This document shows positions 17,164-26,185 of a stretch of DNA of 64,000 bases, piece by piece. Origin of the DNA: Acetobacter estunensis (GTDB taxonomy: Bacteria > Pseudomonadota > Alphaproteobacteria > Acetobacterales > Acetobacteraceae); assembly GCF_019083805.1 (NCBI RefSeq), contig NZ_JAHRDV010000009.1:60906-124905 (forward strand). Reading direction: 5' to 3'. Below the pieces are notes generated by a model. It had not been told where the DNA came from, ran no database searches, and saw only the letters and a list, made by a program, of their open reading frames with translations. Both the position numbers and the translations under genes were made by a program. The stretch's first letter is position 1; each line of letters starts with the position of its first letter.

Positions 17164-18678
17164 ATGGCTGTTGCCATTACGGTAGAAAATTTTGGAAATA
17201 TGGGAAACAGGATGATGCAATACCTGTTCGCCCTTCATTTACAAGATCATATTCCTGGTGCCTCAGTCTATGATCTGGAAATTCCAGAATGGGATATTTA
17301 CCTTCCCAAATCATCGGAGCTTTCCATAGACAAAACCATTACACTCACTGATGATTTCGATGGAAATATTGAAAATATACGTCAATCCATTCTTCCATTT
17401 GGAAATACACAAATAGACATAAAAGGTTTTTTTCAAAATACTAATCTCTTTATAAAAAAAGAATCTGCACGAAAAATATTTCCTGACATCCCTTCCGAAG
17501 GTTTGTCCTTCCCAGATAACAGTTTGATTATCAATATTCGCTGTGGAGAACTCGTAACAGGAGCTGTCTCCTGGTATCCACTCCTACCAATAGATTTCTA
17601 CGATTTCATTATTAAAGAAAGCGGTTTATCACCTATCTTTTTAGGGCAACTGGATTACCCTGATTACGTCGCTCAACTTAAAGCTCATTTCCCCGAAGCT
17701 CTTTATGTTCCCTCTCAAGGCGCATTGAAAGATTTTCAGACTCTCCGTAACGCCAAACATATCTGCATTTCCGTCAGCACGTTTTCATGGCTTGCGGCTT
17801 GGCTTTCAAATTCAGAGACAATTTATTATCCACTTGTCGGTTTTCTCAGTCCCGCATTACAAAAATGCTACGAAGTTCCAATTGCTCCTACCAACCTGAC
17901 CTGTACAGATGAGCCGAGATTTCGCTACTATTATATGCCTCTCTTCTATGGTGAACCCTTAGAAGCAACACATTCAATAAATAAACGAATTGCGCACGAT
18001 CTTCGGCTAACCTCCGCTGAAATGGTTAATGTTCTAAAACGGGCACCTTTCATATTAGAACCAGCACAAAACCTTACAGATACGGTTGGTGTGGATAATA
18101 GGTGGTATGTTAACACCTATTCTATCGCAGCAAATGAAATTGCCATGGGATATTACAACTCACCCACGCATCATTTCATTCAAATTGGCAAATCACGTGG
18201 TTACAAGCCCTATCGCAATGCTCCTGAAGATGATCAAGTAAAATTACTATCGCTTCATTGCCCCACTACGCAGAGTTCAATTTCACCTTGGTCTTATGTT
18301 CAGAGCATTGAAAAAGACTCCGCCATTCTCGTGAATGGCCAAGTGTCACAGCCCATTTTCAACCATACAATGGCCGAAGAAAGCCCATCTTGGACAATAG
18401 ATTTAGGGAGTATCTGTCAGATCAAAGAAATTTTTATTTATAATCGCGTACATGAAGATCCCATCATTCCTGAGAGACTTTTTCCTTTCAAAATAGACAT
18501 TAAAGAAAAAGACTCTTTTAAAGATGTTACAGACCTTTTCTCTATACAAAACCGTGGAGAACAGATCTTGCATGCCACGGCATTCGCTCCCTTACCCGGT
18601 CGTTTTTTACGCATTCGCCTTCCGGGCAAGGAAAGAATTCTTCATCTACGACAAGTGCAAATCTTTGGCTGGACGTGA
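17164..18678 (+). CDS. GT11-like glycosyltransferase fused to a discoidin (F5/8 type C)-like domain
   Basis: 504 aa, AT-rich against its neighbours (long A/T runs, many AAA/AAT/ATT codons), suggesting recent acquisition. The N-terminus (ENFGNMGNRMMQYLFALHL) resembles the GG-L-GN-FQYA nucleotide-sugar motif of alpha-1,2-fucosyltransferases (GT11), and NIRCGELV and ISVSTFSWLAAWLS (about residues 125-220) fit the rest of that fold. Residues about 360-504 look like a galactose-binding discoidin-type domain: SWTIDLGSICQIKEIFIYNR and the terminal RFLRIRLPGKERILHLRQVQIFGW. Sugar specificity is unknown. The next gene is convergent with only 21 bp between. Confidence 0.6.
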   Translation: MAVAITVENFGNMGNRMMQYLFALHLQDHIPGASVYDLEIPEWDIYLPKSSELSIDKTITLTDDFDGNIENIRQSILPFGNTQIDIKGFFQNTNLFIKKESARKIFPDIPSEGLSFPDNSLIINIRCGELVTGAVSWYPLLPIDFYDFIIKESGLSPIFLGQLDYPDYVAQLKAHFPEALYVPSQGALKDFQTLRNAKHICISVSTFSWLAAWLSNSETIYYPLVGFLSPALQKCYEVPIAPTNLTCTDEPRFRYYYMPLFYGEPLEATHSINKRIAHDLRLTSAEMVNVLKRAPFILEPAQNLTDTVGVDNRWYVNTYSIAANEIAMGYYNSPTHHFIQIGKSRGYKPYRNAPEDDQVKLLSLHCPTTQSSISPWSYVQSIEKDSAILVNGQVSQPIFNHTMAEESPSWTIDLGSICQIKEIFIYNRVHEDPIIPERLFPFKIDIKEKDSFKDVTDLFSIQNRGEQILHATAFAPLPGRFLRIRLPGKERILHLRQVQIFGWT

Positions 18679-18699
18679 ACTAAGAACGTAGACTTGCCC

Positions 18700-19626
18700 T
18701 TACCCCACGCTCCCTTGAATGTGCTCCACAAGGATTTGTCGCAGAATATCGGGGCCATGTTTTTCAACCAGATTATGATAATGACGCCAATGCGCGCCGA
18801 GCGCAGGATCCAGACGCCCAGCATCCAACGCCTTTACCCCATCATCAAGTTTCTGCCGCAATTGCTCCACTGTCCGCATGGGAAAGTGAAGCATCACAAA
18901 ACCTGCCGCGATCATACTGCGCACATGGTCTTCTGAAGGCCCTTCTCCCTCTACATAATGATTCCCTACCTGCGGTAGAAAATTTGCACTCAATCGCAAT
19001 GCAACCTTCGTGACATGCACCTGCATCGCACGCGACACGGCCATCGTCGTTGTCGACAGTTTTTCTCCAAATCGCGTAATCTGCTGTGTCTGCTGATCAA
19101 AGAGCGCCGACTGAGCCCAATTGAAAACCAGTATCTGCACGTCGGGGTCCCGCAACATAGCTCCCATTGAAGCTGCAGCTGCCTCTCCATGCTTTACGCA
19201 GCAAGTAATGAACTCATCCGCGTCCAGAAAGAATACCCAATCAATCGGATGCTCTTGAATGGTCGTGTAAGTACGTATGAAGTCCATAACAGCCTTCATT
19301 TTCACCGCTTGCACATAGCCAGGTTCGTAATCAGTAATATAACAAACTTTTGCTGCAGAAAAATTCGTTCGGAACGTGAATATCTGTTCGGCCGTTTTGT
19401 CCGTACTGTTGTTGTCTAGAATAAAGAAATGCCGAAAGCCGAGATTATAATGATGCTCCAGACTCAAACGTATCGTGTCATCCGAGTTTTTAACCAACAT
19501 AATAAACGCAGCGTTTTCCAACTCGGGTAAATGGACATGATCGTTAATCTGCCACTCATCGCTACTCCGAAGATTGTTAAAACATTCGGTTGCGTTGTGT
19601 ACAAACTGCGGTGAAAGCTCAGCCAT
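18700..19626 (-). CDS. Glycosyltransferase family 2/92-like protein
   Basis: 308 aa. A GT-A-type fold is suggested by AAFIMLVKNSDDTIRLSLEHH (N-terminal strand and loop), FFILDNNSTDKTAEQI, and the metal-binding DADEF motif (WVFFLDADEF, about residue 130), as in the Glyco_tranf_2_4 group of bacterial GTs. Downstream, HYVEGEGPSEDHV and MLHFPMRT may form the acceptor side. No signal peptide or membrane span is visible, so it is cytoplasmic. It is probably a surface-polysaccharide or protein-glycosylation gene together with its convergent neighbour. Confidence 0.72.
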   Translation of the reverse strand: MAELSPQFVHNATECFNNLRSSDEWQINDHVHLPELENAAFIMLVKNSDDTIRLSLEHHYNLGFRHFFILDNNSTDKTAEQIFTFRTNFSAAKVCYITDYEPGYVQAVKMKAVMDFIRTYTTIQEHPIDWVFFLDADEFITCCVKHGEAAAASMGAMLRDPDVQILVFNWAQSALFDQQTQQITRFGEKLSTTTMAVSRAMQVHVTKVALRLSANFLPQVGNHYVEGEGPSEDHVRSMIAAGFVMLHFPMRTVEQLRQKLDDGVKALDAGRLDPALGAHWRHYHNLVEKHGPDILRQILVEHIQGSVG

Positions 19627-20529
19627 AACTCACTGTTTCCGTGTTCTATCCCAGCATCGAAAACTCGATATACCGTTTTGAAGCGCAATCCTACCGCATT
19701 GCGCACGTTTCAAAGAAAATAGCCAAGCGCCTGATCCTACTGTTCGGCGCACATAAGGAAAATGCCATGGTACATTCTACCTGTCAGTTGGGGGGATCAA
19801 GGAAGCCTTGATTGATGGTACTGTTCGGTATTGTCTGTCCTGACTTATGGGCAGGGCAATGCTCATTGCGCCCAATCTCGCTATGCAGCGGGCCCAGTTC
19901 CTTGCAAGCAACAGCAAGCGGCGCATATTATACGATAGTGGCCATTCTAATCCTCATAGTGATCCGCGTGATCTCAACCGAGCAGACAAACAACCCCATC
20001 TGTGATTTTTAATTGGCAAAGACATGCCCAACAGGCTGTATCGCTCTCCACCATTATCTCATCAATACCGCACATTAACGGGAGCCTGAAAGATTCCGCC
20101 CGGACATCAGAAGCTGCATATGACCGATCAATACCTTGGGACATCTTCTGGCTCTGTACGTCCCTTCCGGCCCGCAGGGATAATCGGGCAAAAGTCAGTC
20201 AACGGCCACAACCATTCAACAAGCAACGGATGAAAGCGTGGACTGGTCACAGCCATACCGGGTCAAAAGCGGCGCATATCACGCTCGAAATTGTCAGGCT
20301 ACCTCAGGCGCAACGGAGTTTTGTATTACTACCCGGACGATGGATCATGGAGAGATCGTTTGCATTGACAACGCGCTGCGGAAGGCACGCATAAGAGATT
20401 ACGAGCATTACGTCTCAATTCTCACAGCAATGCACATCATCGCCTTCACTGTGATTGCATTTCCTTTTAATAAGTAAAAATCATTCATCCCACAACAATA
20501 GAATTCCATTTATATATCACGACAAAGAA
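19627..20529. other. 900-bp stretch without a convincing gene
   Basis: Short open frames exist (the longest, 20002-20394, has 130 codons) but their composition is not protein-like and none has a good ribosome site. A perfect inverted repeat, ATCAAGG/CCTTGAT with a 3-nt spacer, lies at about 19797-19813. The stretch probably contains debris of former genes between the glycosyltransferase and polyamine loci. Confidence 0.4.
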
Positions 20530-21171
20530 TTAATAGATTGCTGGTGTTGAAACCCAAATGACCACGACCTTCTTCTTACCAATACACCAAAAGCGGACGT
20601 TCCTATGCCCTTCAATCGTGAAGGTCTCGCCAACAGCAACCGACATTTCATTATCGTCGATCTGTAGACCCAGCGTGCCTTCGATGACTGTGCCGCACTC
20701 AACATCGCCTTTCGTCACATACACATCCGAATCTCCTTCCGGGTGCACGATCACGCGCATCATCTGCAGATCACGACACGTATCTTCCGTCAGCAGATGC
20801 TTGATCATTCGCTTTGGACCAAAATCCAGAACACGCCACTGATTGGTACGGATTACGATTCCATTGTCGAACCCGGCATTATCCCCATTGCCATCATCGA
20901 ACAGCCATCCCATTGGCATATTCAAGGCTTTACAAATCTGCTGTAACGCCCGGAGGGAGGGGGCCGAGCGGCCTCGCTCCACTTGACTGAGTTGTCCTAT
21001 GGAAATCTGCGCCATCGTGGCCACTTCCCGGAGTGAAAGACCGCGCACTTTACGACGCAGCCGGATCTTCTCTCCGATTTCATCAGCAGTTCCGGGGAGC
21101 AGACTGCCGTCCAAGCCTTTGGCTTCGTTAAGCTGGCTAGCCCGCGCTTCTTTCGTGAGATTGGCTTTCAC
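20530..21171 (-). CDS. XRE-family regulator with C-terminal cupin domain (PuuR-like)
   Basis: 213 aa. HTH_3 domain at about residues 32-86 (IGEKIRLRRKVRGLSLREVA, then SIGQLSQVERGRSAPSLRAL). A cupin_2 domain follows at about 140-205 (HPEGDSDVYVTKGDVECGTV, then VAVGETFTIEGHRNVRFW), the layout of PuuR, the putrescine-utilisation repressor. It starts at GTG 21171, overlapping the oxidase stop by 4 nt. It is last in an operon with a puuB-like oxidase, pointing to control of the amine-catabolism genes here, possibly with an amine as inducer. Confidence 0.85.
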   Translation of the reverse strand: MKANLTKEARASQLNEAKGLDGSLLPGTADEIGEKIRLRRKVRGLSLREVATMAQISIGQLSQVERGRSAPSLRALQQICKALNMPMGWLFDDGNGDNAGFDNGIVIRTNQWRVLDFGPKRMIKHLLTEDTCRDLQMMRVIVHPEGDSDVYVTKGDVECGTVIEGTLGLQIDDNEMSVAVGETFTIEGHRNVRFWCIGKKKVVVIWVSTPAIY

Positions 21172-22463
21172 AGCTTCAGCTTGTCCATAAGATCATACCA
21201 GTAGCTATACGCTTCGGCTCCAAGGCCCGAGAAACGGTGCATGGGTATAGCTTTGAGAGGCTGGATGGGATAGCCCACGTCTTCTTCCGACGCATTTTTT
21301 GCACGCATGGCCAAAAGCCGTCCCATCAGTGTCGCCATTGCCACCCCTCGCCCATTATAGCCGAGGCCTGCATGGAGGCCGTCTGCCAGATGGTACAGAT
21401 GTGGCATATGATCCAGCGTCATCGCCACACGGCCAGTCCAGACGTGATCGAACTTGACACCTTCGAGTTGCGGAAAGAGTCGTTCCATGTCGTGGGCTAA
21501 AGCACGCGCGTCTCGCCATGTCACCTTGTCACGCATCGGGCCCTGCGTTCCGATCACAAGGCGTCCATGAGCGTCTACATGGCTATAGCGCAGGATACGA
21601 CGTGTTTCAGAGAGGCTCTGACCACTTGGCAACAACGTTGACCGCACGTCAGAAGGCAACGGTACCGTTGATAACTGGATCGACCACGCGGGCACGACGC
21701 TTTGCTCGAGAGATGGCCACAGAGGAGAAGTATAACCGTTTGTACCGAGAATGACCTGTGTGGCTGTCAAAGATCCTTGTTGAGTGGTGAGGTGCCAGCG
21801 ATCTCCGTGCTTTTCAAGAGATACGACGGGACTGTGTTCGAAGATGTCGGCTCCCATTTCCCCCGCCGCGCGCGCAAGTTCCAGCGCATAAGCCAGAGGC
21901 TGGACCTTGCCACCCCGCGGATCCCACCAGCCACCGACATAGCCGCGCGCACCGGTCATCACCGCTACCTTGCTCGCATCAAGCAAATGCGTATCTGCTC
22001 CAAGAGCGTTCCACTCATTAGCTCGCTCTTTCTGGCGTTCCAGAGCGCGTTCGCAATGCGCCGCCTGAATCCAGCCCTTGCGCACAGCGTCACATCGCAG
22101 CCCGTAGCGATCGACCAAGTCGAACACTACGTCTGCCGAGCCGCCGACGGTTTGCGTCATACGCTCCCCCATCTTGGTGCCGAAGTGTGCAACCAGTTCA
22201 GATGGGTTTTGCTTTAGACCGGCAATAACCTGCCCGCCGTTACGCCCGGATGCTCCCCAGCCTACTCGCTGCCCTTCAAGGACCACACATCCTACACCTT
22301 CCTGTGCGAGATGAAGCGCGGCAGAGAGTCCTGTGTAACCACCACCCACAATGGCAACATCGTAGTGCCGCTTTTTATCTGACAATGTTGGTCGGCTAGC
22401 AGGCTCATCAGCCGTGTCACGCCACAATGAGGCCGGATAACCATTCCGATCGGGCAGGCTCAT
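21168..22463 (-). CDS. FAD-dependent amine oxidoreductase, gamma-glutamylputrescine oxidase-like (PuuB/OrdL)
   Basis: 431 aa DAO-family flavoenzyme. The dinucleotide-binding motif is DVAIVGGGYTGLSAALHLAQ near residue 36, followed by GWGASGRNGGQVIAGLKQ, which in this family carries flavin contacts. The C-terminus has GLGYNGRGVAMATLMGRLLA. ATG 22463 is preceded by AGGGG; GTG 22469 is the alternative. With the PuuR-like regulator and PuuC-like dehydrogenase, oxidation of a glutamylated or free polyamine to an aldehyde is the likely reaction. No glutamate-putrescine ligase (PuuA) is in the window, so the exact substrate is open. Confidence 0.82.
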   Translation of the reverse strand: MSLPDRNGYPASLWRDTADEPASRPTLSDKKRHYDVAIVGGGYTGLSAALHLAQEGVGCVVLEGQRVGWGASGRNGGQVIAGLKQNPSELVAHFGTKMGERMTQTVGGSADVVFDLVDRYGLRCDAVRKGWIQAAHCERALERQKERANEWNALGADTHLLDASKVAVMTGARGYVGGWWDPRGGKVQPLAYALELARAAGEMGADIFEHSPVVSLEKHGDRWHLTTQQGSLTATQVILGTNGYTSPLWPSLEQSVVPAWSIQLSTVPLPSDVRSTLLPSGQSLSETRRILRYSHVDAHGRLVIGTQGPMRDKVTWRDARALAHDMERLFPQLEGVKFDHVWTGRVAMTLDHMPHLYHLADGLHAGLGYNGRGVAMATLMGRLLAMRAKNASEEDVGYPIQPLKAIPMHRFSGLGAEAYSYWYDLMDKLKL

Positions 22464-22522
22464 ATTCACCCCTAATTTTCTTGTATACGCTGGAGCACAG
22501 AGTGAAGTGCCGATGACGGGGA

Positions 22523-23584
22523 TCAGCCGCCTTCCTTAACTTCCTCAAAAGTACTCATCAATTCATTGCTATTTTTCATCGGACGCAGCATCAGAGTTTT
22601 TTCAAGTGTCTCTTCGGGATGCTCAGGCAGGAATTTGTCTTTGAGCTGCTGTGATGTGAACATCGCGAAAGCGGACTTTAACGCGCTGCCATAACCATAT
22701 TCCGCGATCAGATGACTGCTAGGCTCAGCCTGAAGCTGGTCGTTAATAAAATCATAGGCCTTGTCGACATTTTTACTGTCTTTCATCAGGACCGTGCCAC
22801 AGGACCAGGTAAGTTTTCCTTCCTTGGGCGTCATGAAAGCGACGGGAACCCCAGCTTCCTTAAGTTTGTTCGCTACAACATTCCAGCCCATTGCCGCGAC
22901 GATCTCTCCAGAAGCCATGGCATTTTGAACAGTCGCCGGATCAGCACTGTAGAAACGCATAAGAGGGCGCTGTTGACGCAACTTGTCGGCAATCTTCTCA
23001 ATGTCGTCCGAAGATGCGTTGAAAGGATCAATATGCTGCAAGATTCCGGCCACCACCACTTCTTCCGTGGAATCAAGACCAGCCATACGGCCAGCATATT
23101 TCTTGTTCCACAGCAGATTCCATGTATCGGTATCTTCTTTAACGAGATCGGGACGATACACGATTGACGTGTTGCCCCAGTCCCACGGAATCATCCATAC
23201 CTTGCCGTCCGGATCCACAACGCCGGGGATTTTGCGCAAAGCAGGATAGATGTCGTTCCAGTTCTTTACACGGGTAGGATCGAGCGGTTGAATCAGTCCT
23301 TCTGACTTCCACTCAGCGAGCTTGAAAGTACATGGATGAACGATATCGGGGTGAAATCCACTGCGTACGCGTGAAAGCGCATCATTGTCATCGGCAAAGG
23401 TCGTGATGTCCGCGCCTTCCGGATGCTCCTTCGTATAATCGGGAAAGAACTCGGGTAGTTCGTATCCTGCCCAAGTAAGGACGGACAATTTCTGAGCGTA
23501 CGCCGCACTTACAAACGATAGGGCCACCGACAGGGCAGCAACGCCTCCCATCAAGTGGCTCTGTAAGGTTTTCGCAAGAAACAT
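22523..23584 (-). CDS. Periplasmic spermidine/putrescine-type binding protein (PotF/PotD-like)
   Basis: 353 aa with a Sec signal peptide (cleavage after AYA near residue 30). The mature start KLSVLTWAGYELPEFFPDYT and the blocks FADDNDALSRVRSGFHPDIV and WMIPWDWGNTSIVYRPDLV are typical of polyamine-binding proteins. It is encoded between the oxidase and the aldehyde dehydrogenase; its transporter partners are on the opposite strand from 25328. It is a distinct paralogue of the binding protein at 7929-9059. Confidence 0.87.
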   Translation of the reverse strand: MFLAKTLQSHLMGGVAALSVALSFVSAAYAQKLSVLTWAGYELPEFFPDYTKEHPEGADITTFADDNDALSRVRSGFHPDIVHPCTFKLAEWKSEGLIQPLDPTRVKNWNDIYPALRKIPGVVDPDGKVWMIPWDWGNTSIVYRPDLVKEDTDTWNLLWNKKYAGRMAGLDSTEEVVVAGILQHIDPFNASSDDIEKIADKLRQQRPLMRFYSADPATVQNAMASGEIVAAMGWNVVANKLKEAGVPVAFMTPKEGKLTWSCGTVLMKDSKNVDKAYDFINDQLQAEPSSHLIAEYGYGSALKSAFAMFTSQQLKDKFLPEHPEETLEKTLMLRPMKNSNELMSTFEEVKEGG

Positions 23585-23650
23585 TGGGAAATTCCTTCCT
23601 ATCCTGAACAGATCTCCAAACGGCCCGTAGAGCCGCTTGGAGAATAGAGA

Positions 23651-25183
23651 TCAGCGTGACGAGATTTCAGGGAAACACTCTGCCGACTTGTAAGGAAACC
23701 ACCAGAAATCCTGATCACTGGCTTCCGGATCGATCATTACAAGCTTGGTATGCTGGAAGGTATCGAGACCTTCCGTCCCCAGCTCCTTGCCAAGCCCGCT
23801 CAGTTTACGGCCGCCGAAGGCACCCGCGTCATTATCGAGCAAGGGAGCATTGACCCACACAATGCCGACTTCGACCTCGTTGCTGGCCTTGATCGCCTCA
23901 GGTAGGCTGAGAGTGTAGATATTAAATCCCAACCCAAAGGCTGATTTGTTGGCCAGTGCAATCGCCTCATCAAGGCTGGAGATTTTTACTACGGGCGCCA
24001 CCGGCCCAAAGCTCTCCCCGTTGACAATTTCCATGTCCGAAGTCACGTCAGTCAGAATTGTGGGCTCGAAGAACCACCCTTTTTCCATTCCGTCTGGACG
24101 TTTTCCTCCACACGCTACAGTGGCGCCCGCCTCAACGGCACGGTTCACGAGTGCTGTGAAACGATCCAGCTCGCGTTTGGACGCCATGGGGCCGACATCG
24201 GTCGCACCGAGTCCATTACCAACTCGCAACGCTTTTGTATGGAAAATGAAGCGTTCCATAAACTGATCGTAGATATCTTCATGAACATAAATGCGCTCGG
24301 CAGAGGTGCACACCTGACCGCAGTTCACGAAAGCTGCGAATACTGCGCCACGGGCTGCGATATCGATCGGAGCAGATGGCATTACAATAAAAGCATCATT
24401 GCCTGACGCTTCAATCAGGGCCGGCTTGAACTGCTCCGCGCAAGCACTGGCAATTGCTTTGCCCGCAGGAACACTGCCGGTAAATGCCACCATATGAGTG
24501 CGATTGCTGGCAACCAACTTTGCTCCGACTTTCGCACCACCCGTCACCACCTGGATCAGGCCGGCAGGCAGCGAACTGAAACACTCCATCAGCATGAGTG
24601 TCGTCAAACTGGTCAACTCGGACGGTTTTACAATAACCGCGTTTCCCGCTGCCAGTGCCGCCGCCGCCTCCCACATCAATAGTGCAACAGGATAGTTGAA
24701 CGGCATCACACAAACGACAACACCCATCGGCTCTTTGACCGTATAATGCAATTGTCCAGCTACTGCCGGACCAAATACCTTTCCCCCTTCGTGCCGTCCA
24801 ATTTCGGCATAATAATCAGTGACGGTCGCGCCCCAGATGACCTCATCCGATGACTCCTTGAACGCCTTGCCCATTTCGCGGGTCATCATTTCACCCACAG
24901 GATGGCTTGCGGCACGGAACGCAATGGCCACTTCATGCAATCGTTCAGCACGCTCAAGCGCGCTGAGAGCGAACCATTCTTTACGTGCTCGATTGGCGAC
25001 TTCGATCGCCTCCTCAATCTCGGTATCCGTTGCCTCTGCTATTTGGCCAAATACCTCTTCTGTGGCTGGATTCATCACGTCGTAAAAGGTGGAGCCTTTC
25101 GCAGAAGTCATTTTTCCGTCGAGGAAAAGATGATTTGAGAGGTCTTTCGCCGTGCGCATGACGTCCATATTTAATTGCTCCAT
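23651..25183 (-). CDS. NAD(P)-dependent aldehyde dehydrogenase (PuuC-like)
   Basis: 510 aa ALDH superfamily. The catalytic Cys is C292 (VNCGQVCTSAERI) and the general-base Glu is E258 (ALIEASGNDAF). The cofactor-binding PFNYPVALLMWEAAAALAAGN and FTGSVPAGKAIA are present. The usual E-L-G-G after the base reads E-A-S-G, a modest deviation. In context it would oxidise the aldehyde released by the amine oxidase. It is the first gene of the leftward operon, divergent from the permease genes. Confidence 0.85.
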   Translation of the reverse strand: MEQLNMDVMRTAKDLSNHLFLDGKMTSAKGSTFYDVMNPATEEVFGQIAEATDTEIEEAIEVANRARKEWFALSALERAERLHEVAIAFRAASHPVGEMMTREMGKAFKESSDEVIWGATVTDYYAEIGRHEGGKVFGPAVAGQLHYTVKEPMGVVVCVMPFNYPVALLMWEAAAALAAGNAVIVKPSELTSLTTLMLMECFSSLPAGLIQVVTGGAKVGAKLVASNRTHMVAFTGSVPAGKAIASACAEQFKPALIEASGNDAFIVMPSAPIDIAARGAVFAAFVNCGQVCTSAERIYVHEDIYDQFMERFIFHTKALRVGNGLGATDVGPMASKRELDRFTALVNRAVEAGATVACGGKRPDGMEKGWFFEPTILTDVTSDMEIVNGESFGPVAPVVKISSLDEAIALANKSAFGLGFNIYTLSLPEAIKASNEVEVGIVWVNAPLLDNDAGAFGGRKLSGLGKELGTEGLDTFQHTKLVMIDPEASDQDFWWFPYKSAECFPEISSR

Positions 25184-25220
25184 CGTAACATTAGGCGGTC
25201 ACAAACCCCGCGCTGAAAAT

Positions 25221-25245
25221 GAAATAACATGACCATTTTTATTTC
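25221..25245. promoter_or_regulatory. Inverted repeat in the divergent promoter region, candidate operator
   Basis: GAAATAA (25221-25227) and TTATTTC (25239-25245) form a 7+7 inverted repeat with an 11-bp spacer, in the 144-bp gap between the divergent aldehyde dehydrogenase and permease genes. The position suits a binding site for the PuuR-like regulator of the locus. Confidence 0.4.
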
Positions 25246-25263
25246 TCCACTGAAATTTTTTGG

Positions 25264-25292
25264 TTGACATGAACGTTGTGGTTAAAATTTAA
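25264..25292 (+). promoter_or_regulatory. Sigma-70-type promoter for the potB-like operon
   Basis: A consensus -35 (TTGACA, 25264-25269), a 17-bp spacer and ATTTAA (25287-25292) as -10, 35 bp before the permease start at 25328. Confidence 0.55.
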
Positions 25293-25327
25293 TTGCGGTA
25301 CCGGTTCGAATCTTGGGCAGAAAAAAC

Positions 25328-26185
25328 ATGAAACGAGATAGACGCCTGTTCGACGTGACTCTCAACGCACCCTCTCTTTTCATAGTGCTGTCCGTCATCG
25401 TCTTTCCTATTCTTTTCCTGGGGCTCCTAAGTCTGAAAGGACGTCATGATGCCGTCTTTTCGTTACACTTTACGTTGGCAAACTTTACCAAGCTGGCGAC
25501 ATCGCATCTTTATTGGCTGATCCTTGAACGCTCGGTTTTTCTGGCTGGATTCGTCACAGTTTTTACAATCTTGATGGCGTACCCAGTCGCGTATTTTATT
25601 GCATTCAAAGGAGGAGCAAAGAAAAACCTGCTCCTGCTGATCGTCACATTACCATTCTGGACGAGCTATCTCTTACGTGTGTTCGCCTGGAAAGTACTTC
25701 TAGGATACAACGGCGTCATCAACTCGGCGCTCGTGTTAGCACAAGCCCCGGGGGCTCCATTTCAGGCTCTTCTTTACACTCCGCAGGCTATGGTGCTGAC
25801 CCTGACGCATGCTTATGCGGCATTTGCCATTCTCCCACTCTATGTCTCACTTTCTGCGATTGAACCGAAGCTGATTGAAGCAGCTAATGACCTTGGTGCT
25901 GGTACAGCCACGGCTTTTCGTCGTGTCGTACTTCCGCTTTCTCTTCCGGGAATTCTTTCTGCCGCCGTTCTCGTCTTCATTCCCACAATGGGAGATTACG
26001 CCACACCTACCCTCGTTGGAGGCACCAATAGTTCAATGATTGGCAATATGATTCAGGCACAATTCGGTAAGGCCAATAACTGGCCTTACGGGGCAGCTAT
26101 CTCAATTTCTTCGATGGTAATCACAGCAGGTATCGCATTCATCGTATTTATGGTTGCAAAAAGGAAAATGCGTCATGCAGCCTGA
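25328..26185 (+). CDS. ABC transporter permease, polyamine type (PotH/PotB-like)
   Basis: 285 aa from ATG 25328 (MKRDRRLFDVTLNAPSLFIV); a TTG at 25313 is a weaker alternative. There are six predicted membrane helices, the EAA loop LIEAANDLGAGTATAFRRVVL and the family block FIPTMGDYATPTLVGGTNSSM. It overlaps the next permease gene by 11 bp. It forms the importer with the binding protein at 22523 and the ATPase at 27040. Confidence 0.88.
   Translation: MKRDRRLFDVTLNAPSLFIVLSVIVFPILFLGLLSLKGRHDAVFSLHFTLANFTKLATSHLYWLILERSVFLAGFVTVFTILMAYPVAYFIAFKGGAKKNLLLLIVTLPFWTSYLLRVFAWKVLLGYNGVINSALVLAQAPGAPFQALLYTPQAMVLTLTHAYAAFAILPLYVSLSAIEPKLIEAANDLGAGTATAFRRVVLPLSLPGILSAAVLVFIPTMGDYATPTLVGGTNSSMIGNMIQAQFGKANNWPYGAAISISSMVITAGIAFIVFMVAKRKMRHAA

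Noticed and set aside
20002..20394. 130-codon open frame in the 900-bp gap
   Set aside because: No ribosome site or recognisable motif. A different frame there (KLSGYLRRNGVLYYYPDD) loosely recalls integrase N-termini but is too short to support.
25302..25311. GGTTCGAATC resembling a tRNA T-loop/att core
   Set aside because: Only 10 bp match to the tRNA-Glu 3' half and in the opposite orientation, so it cannot be the direct-repeat partner of the tRNA attachment site.
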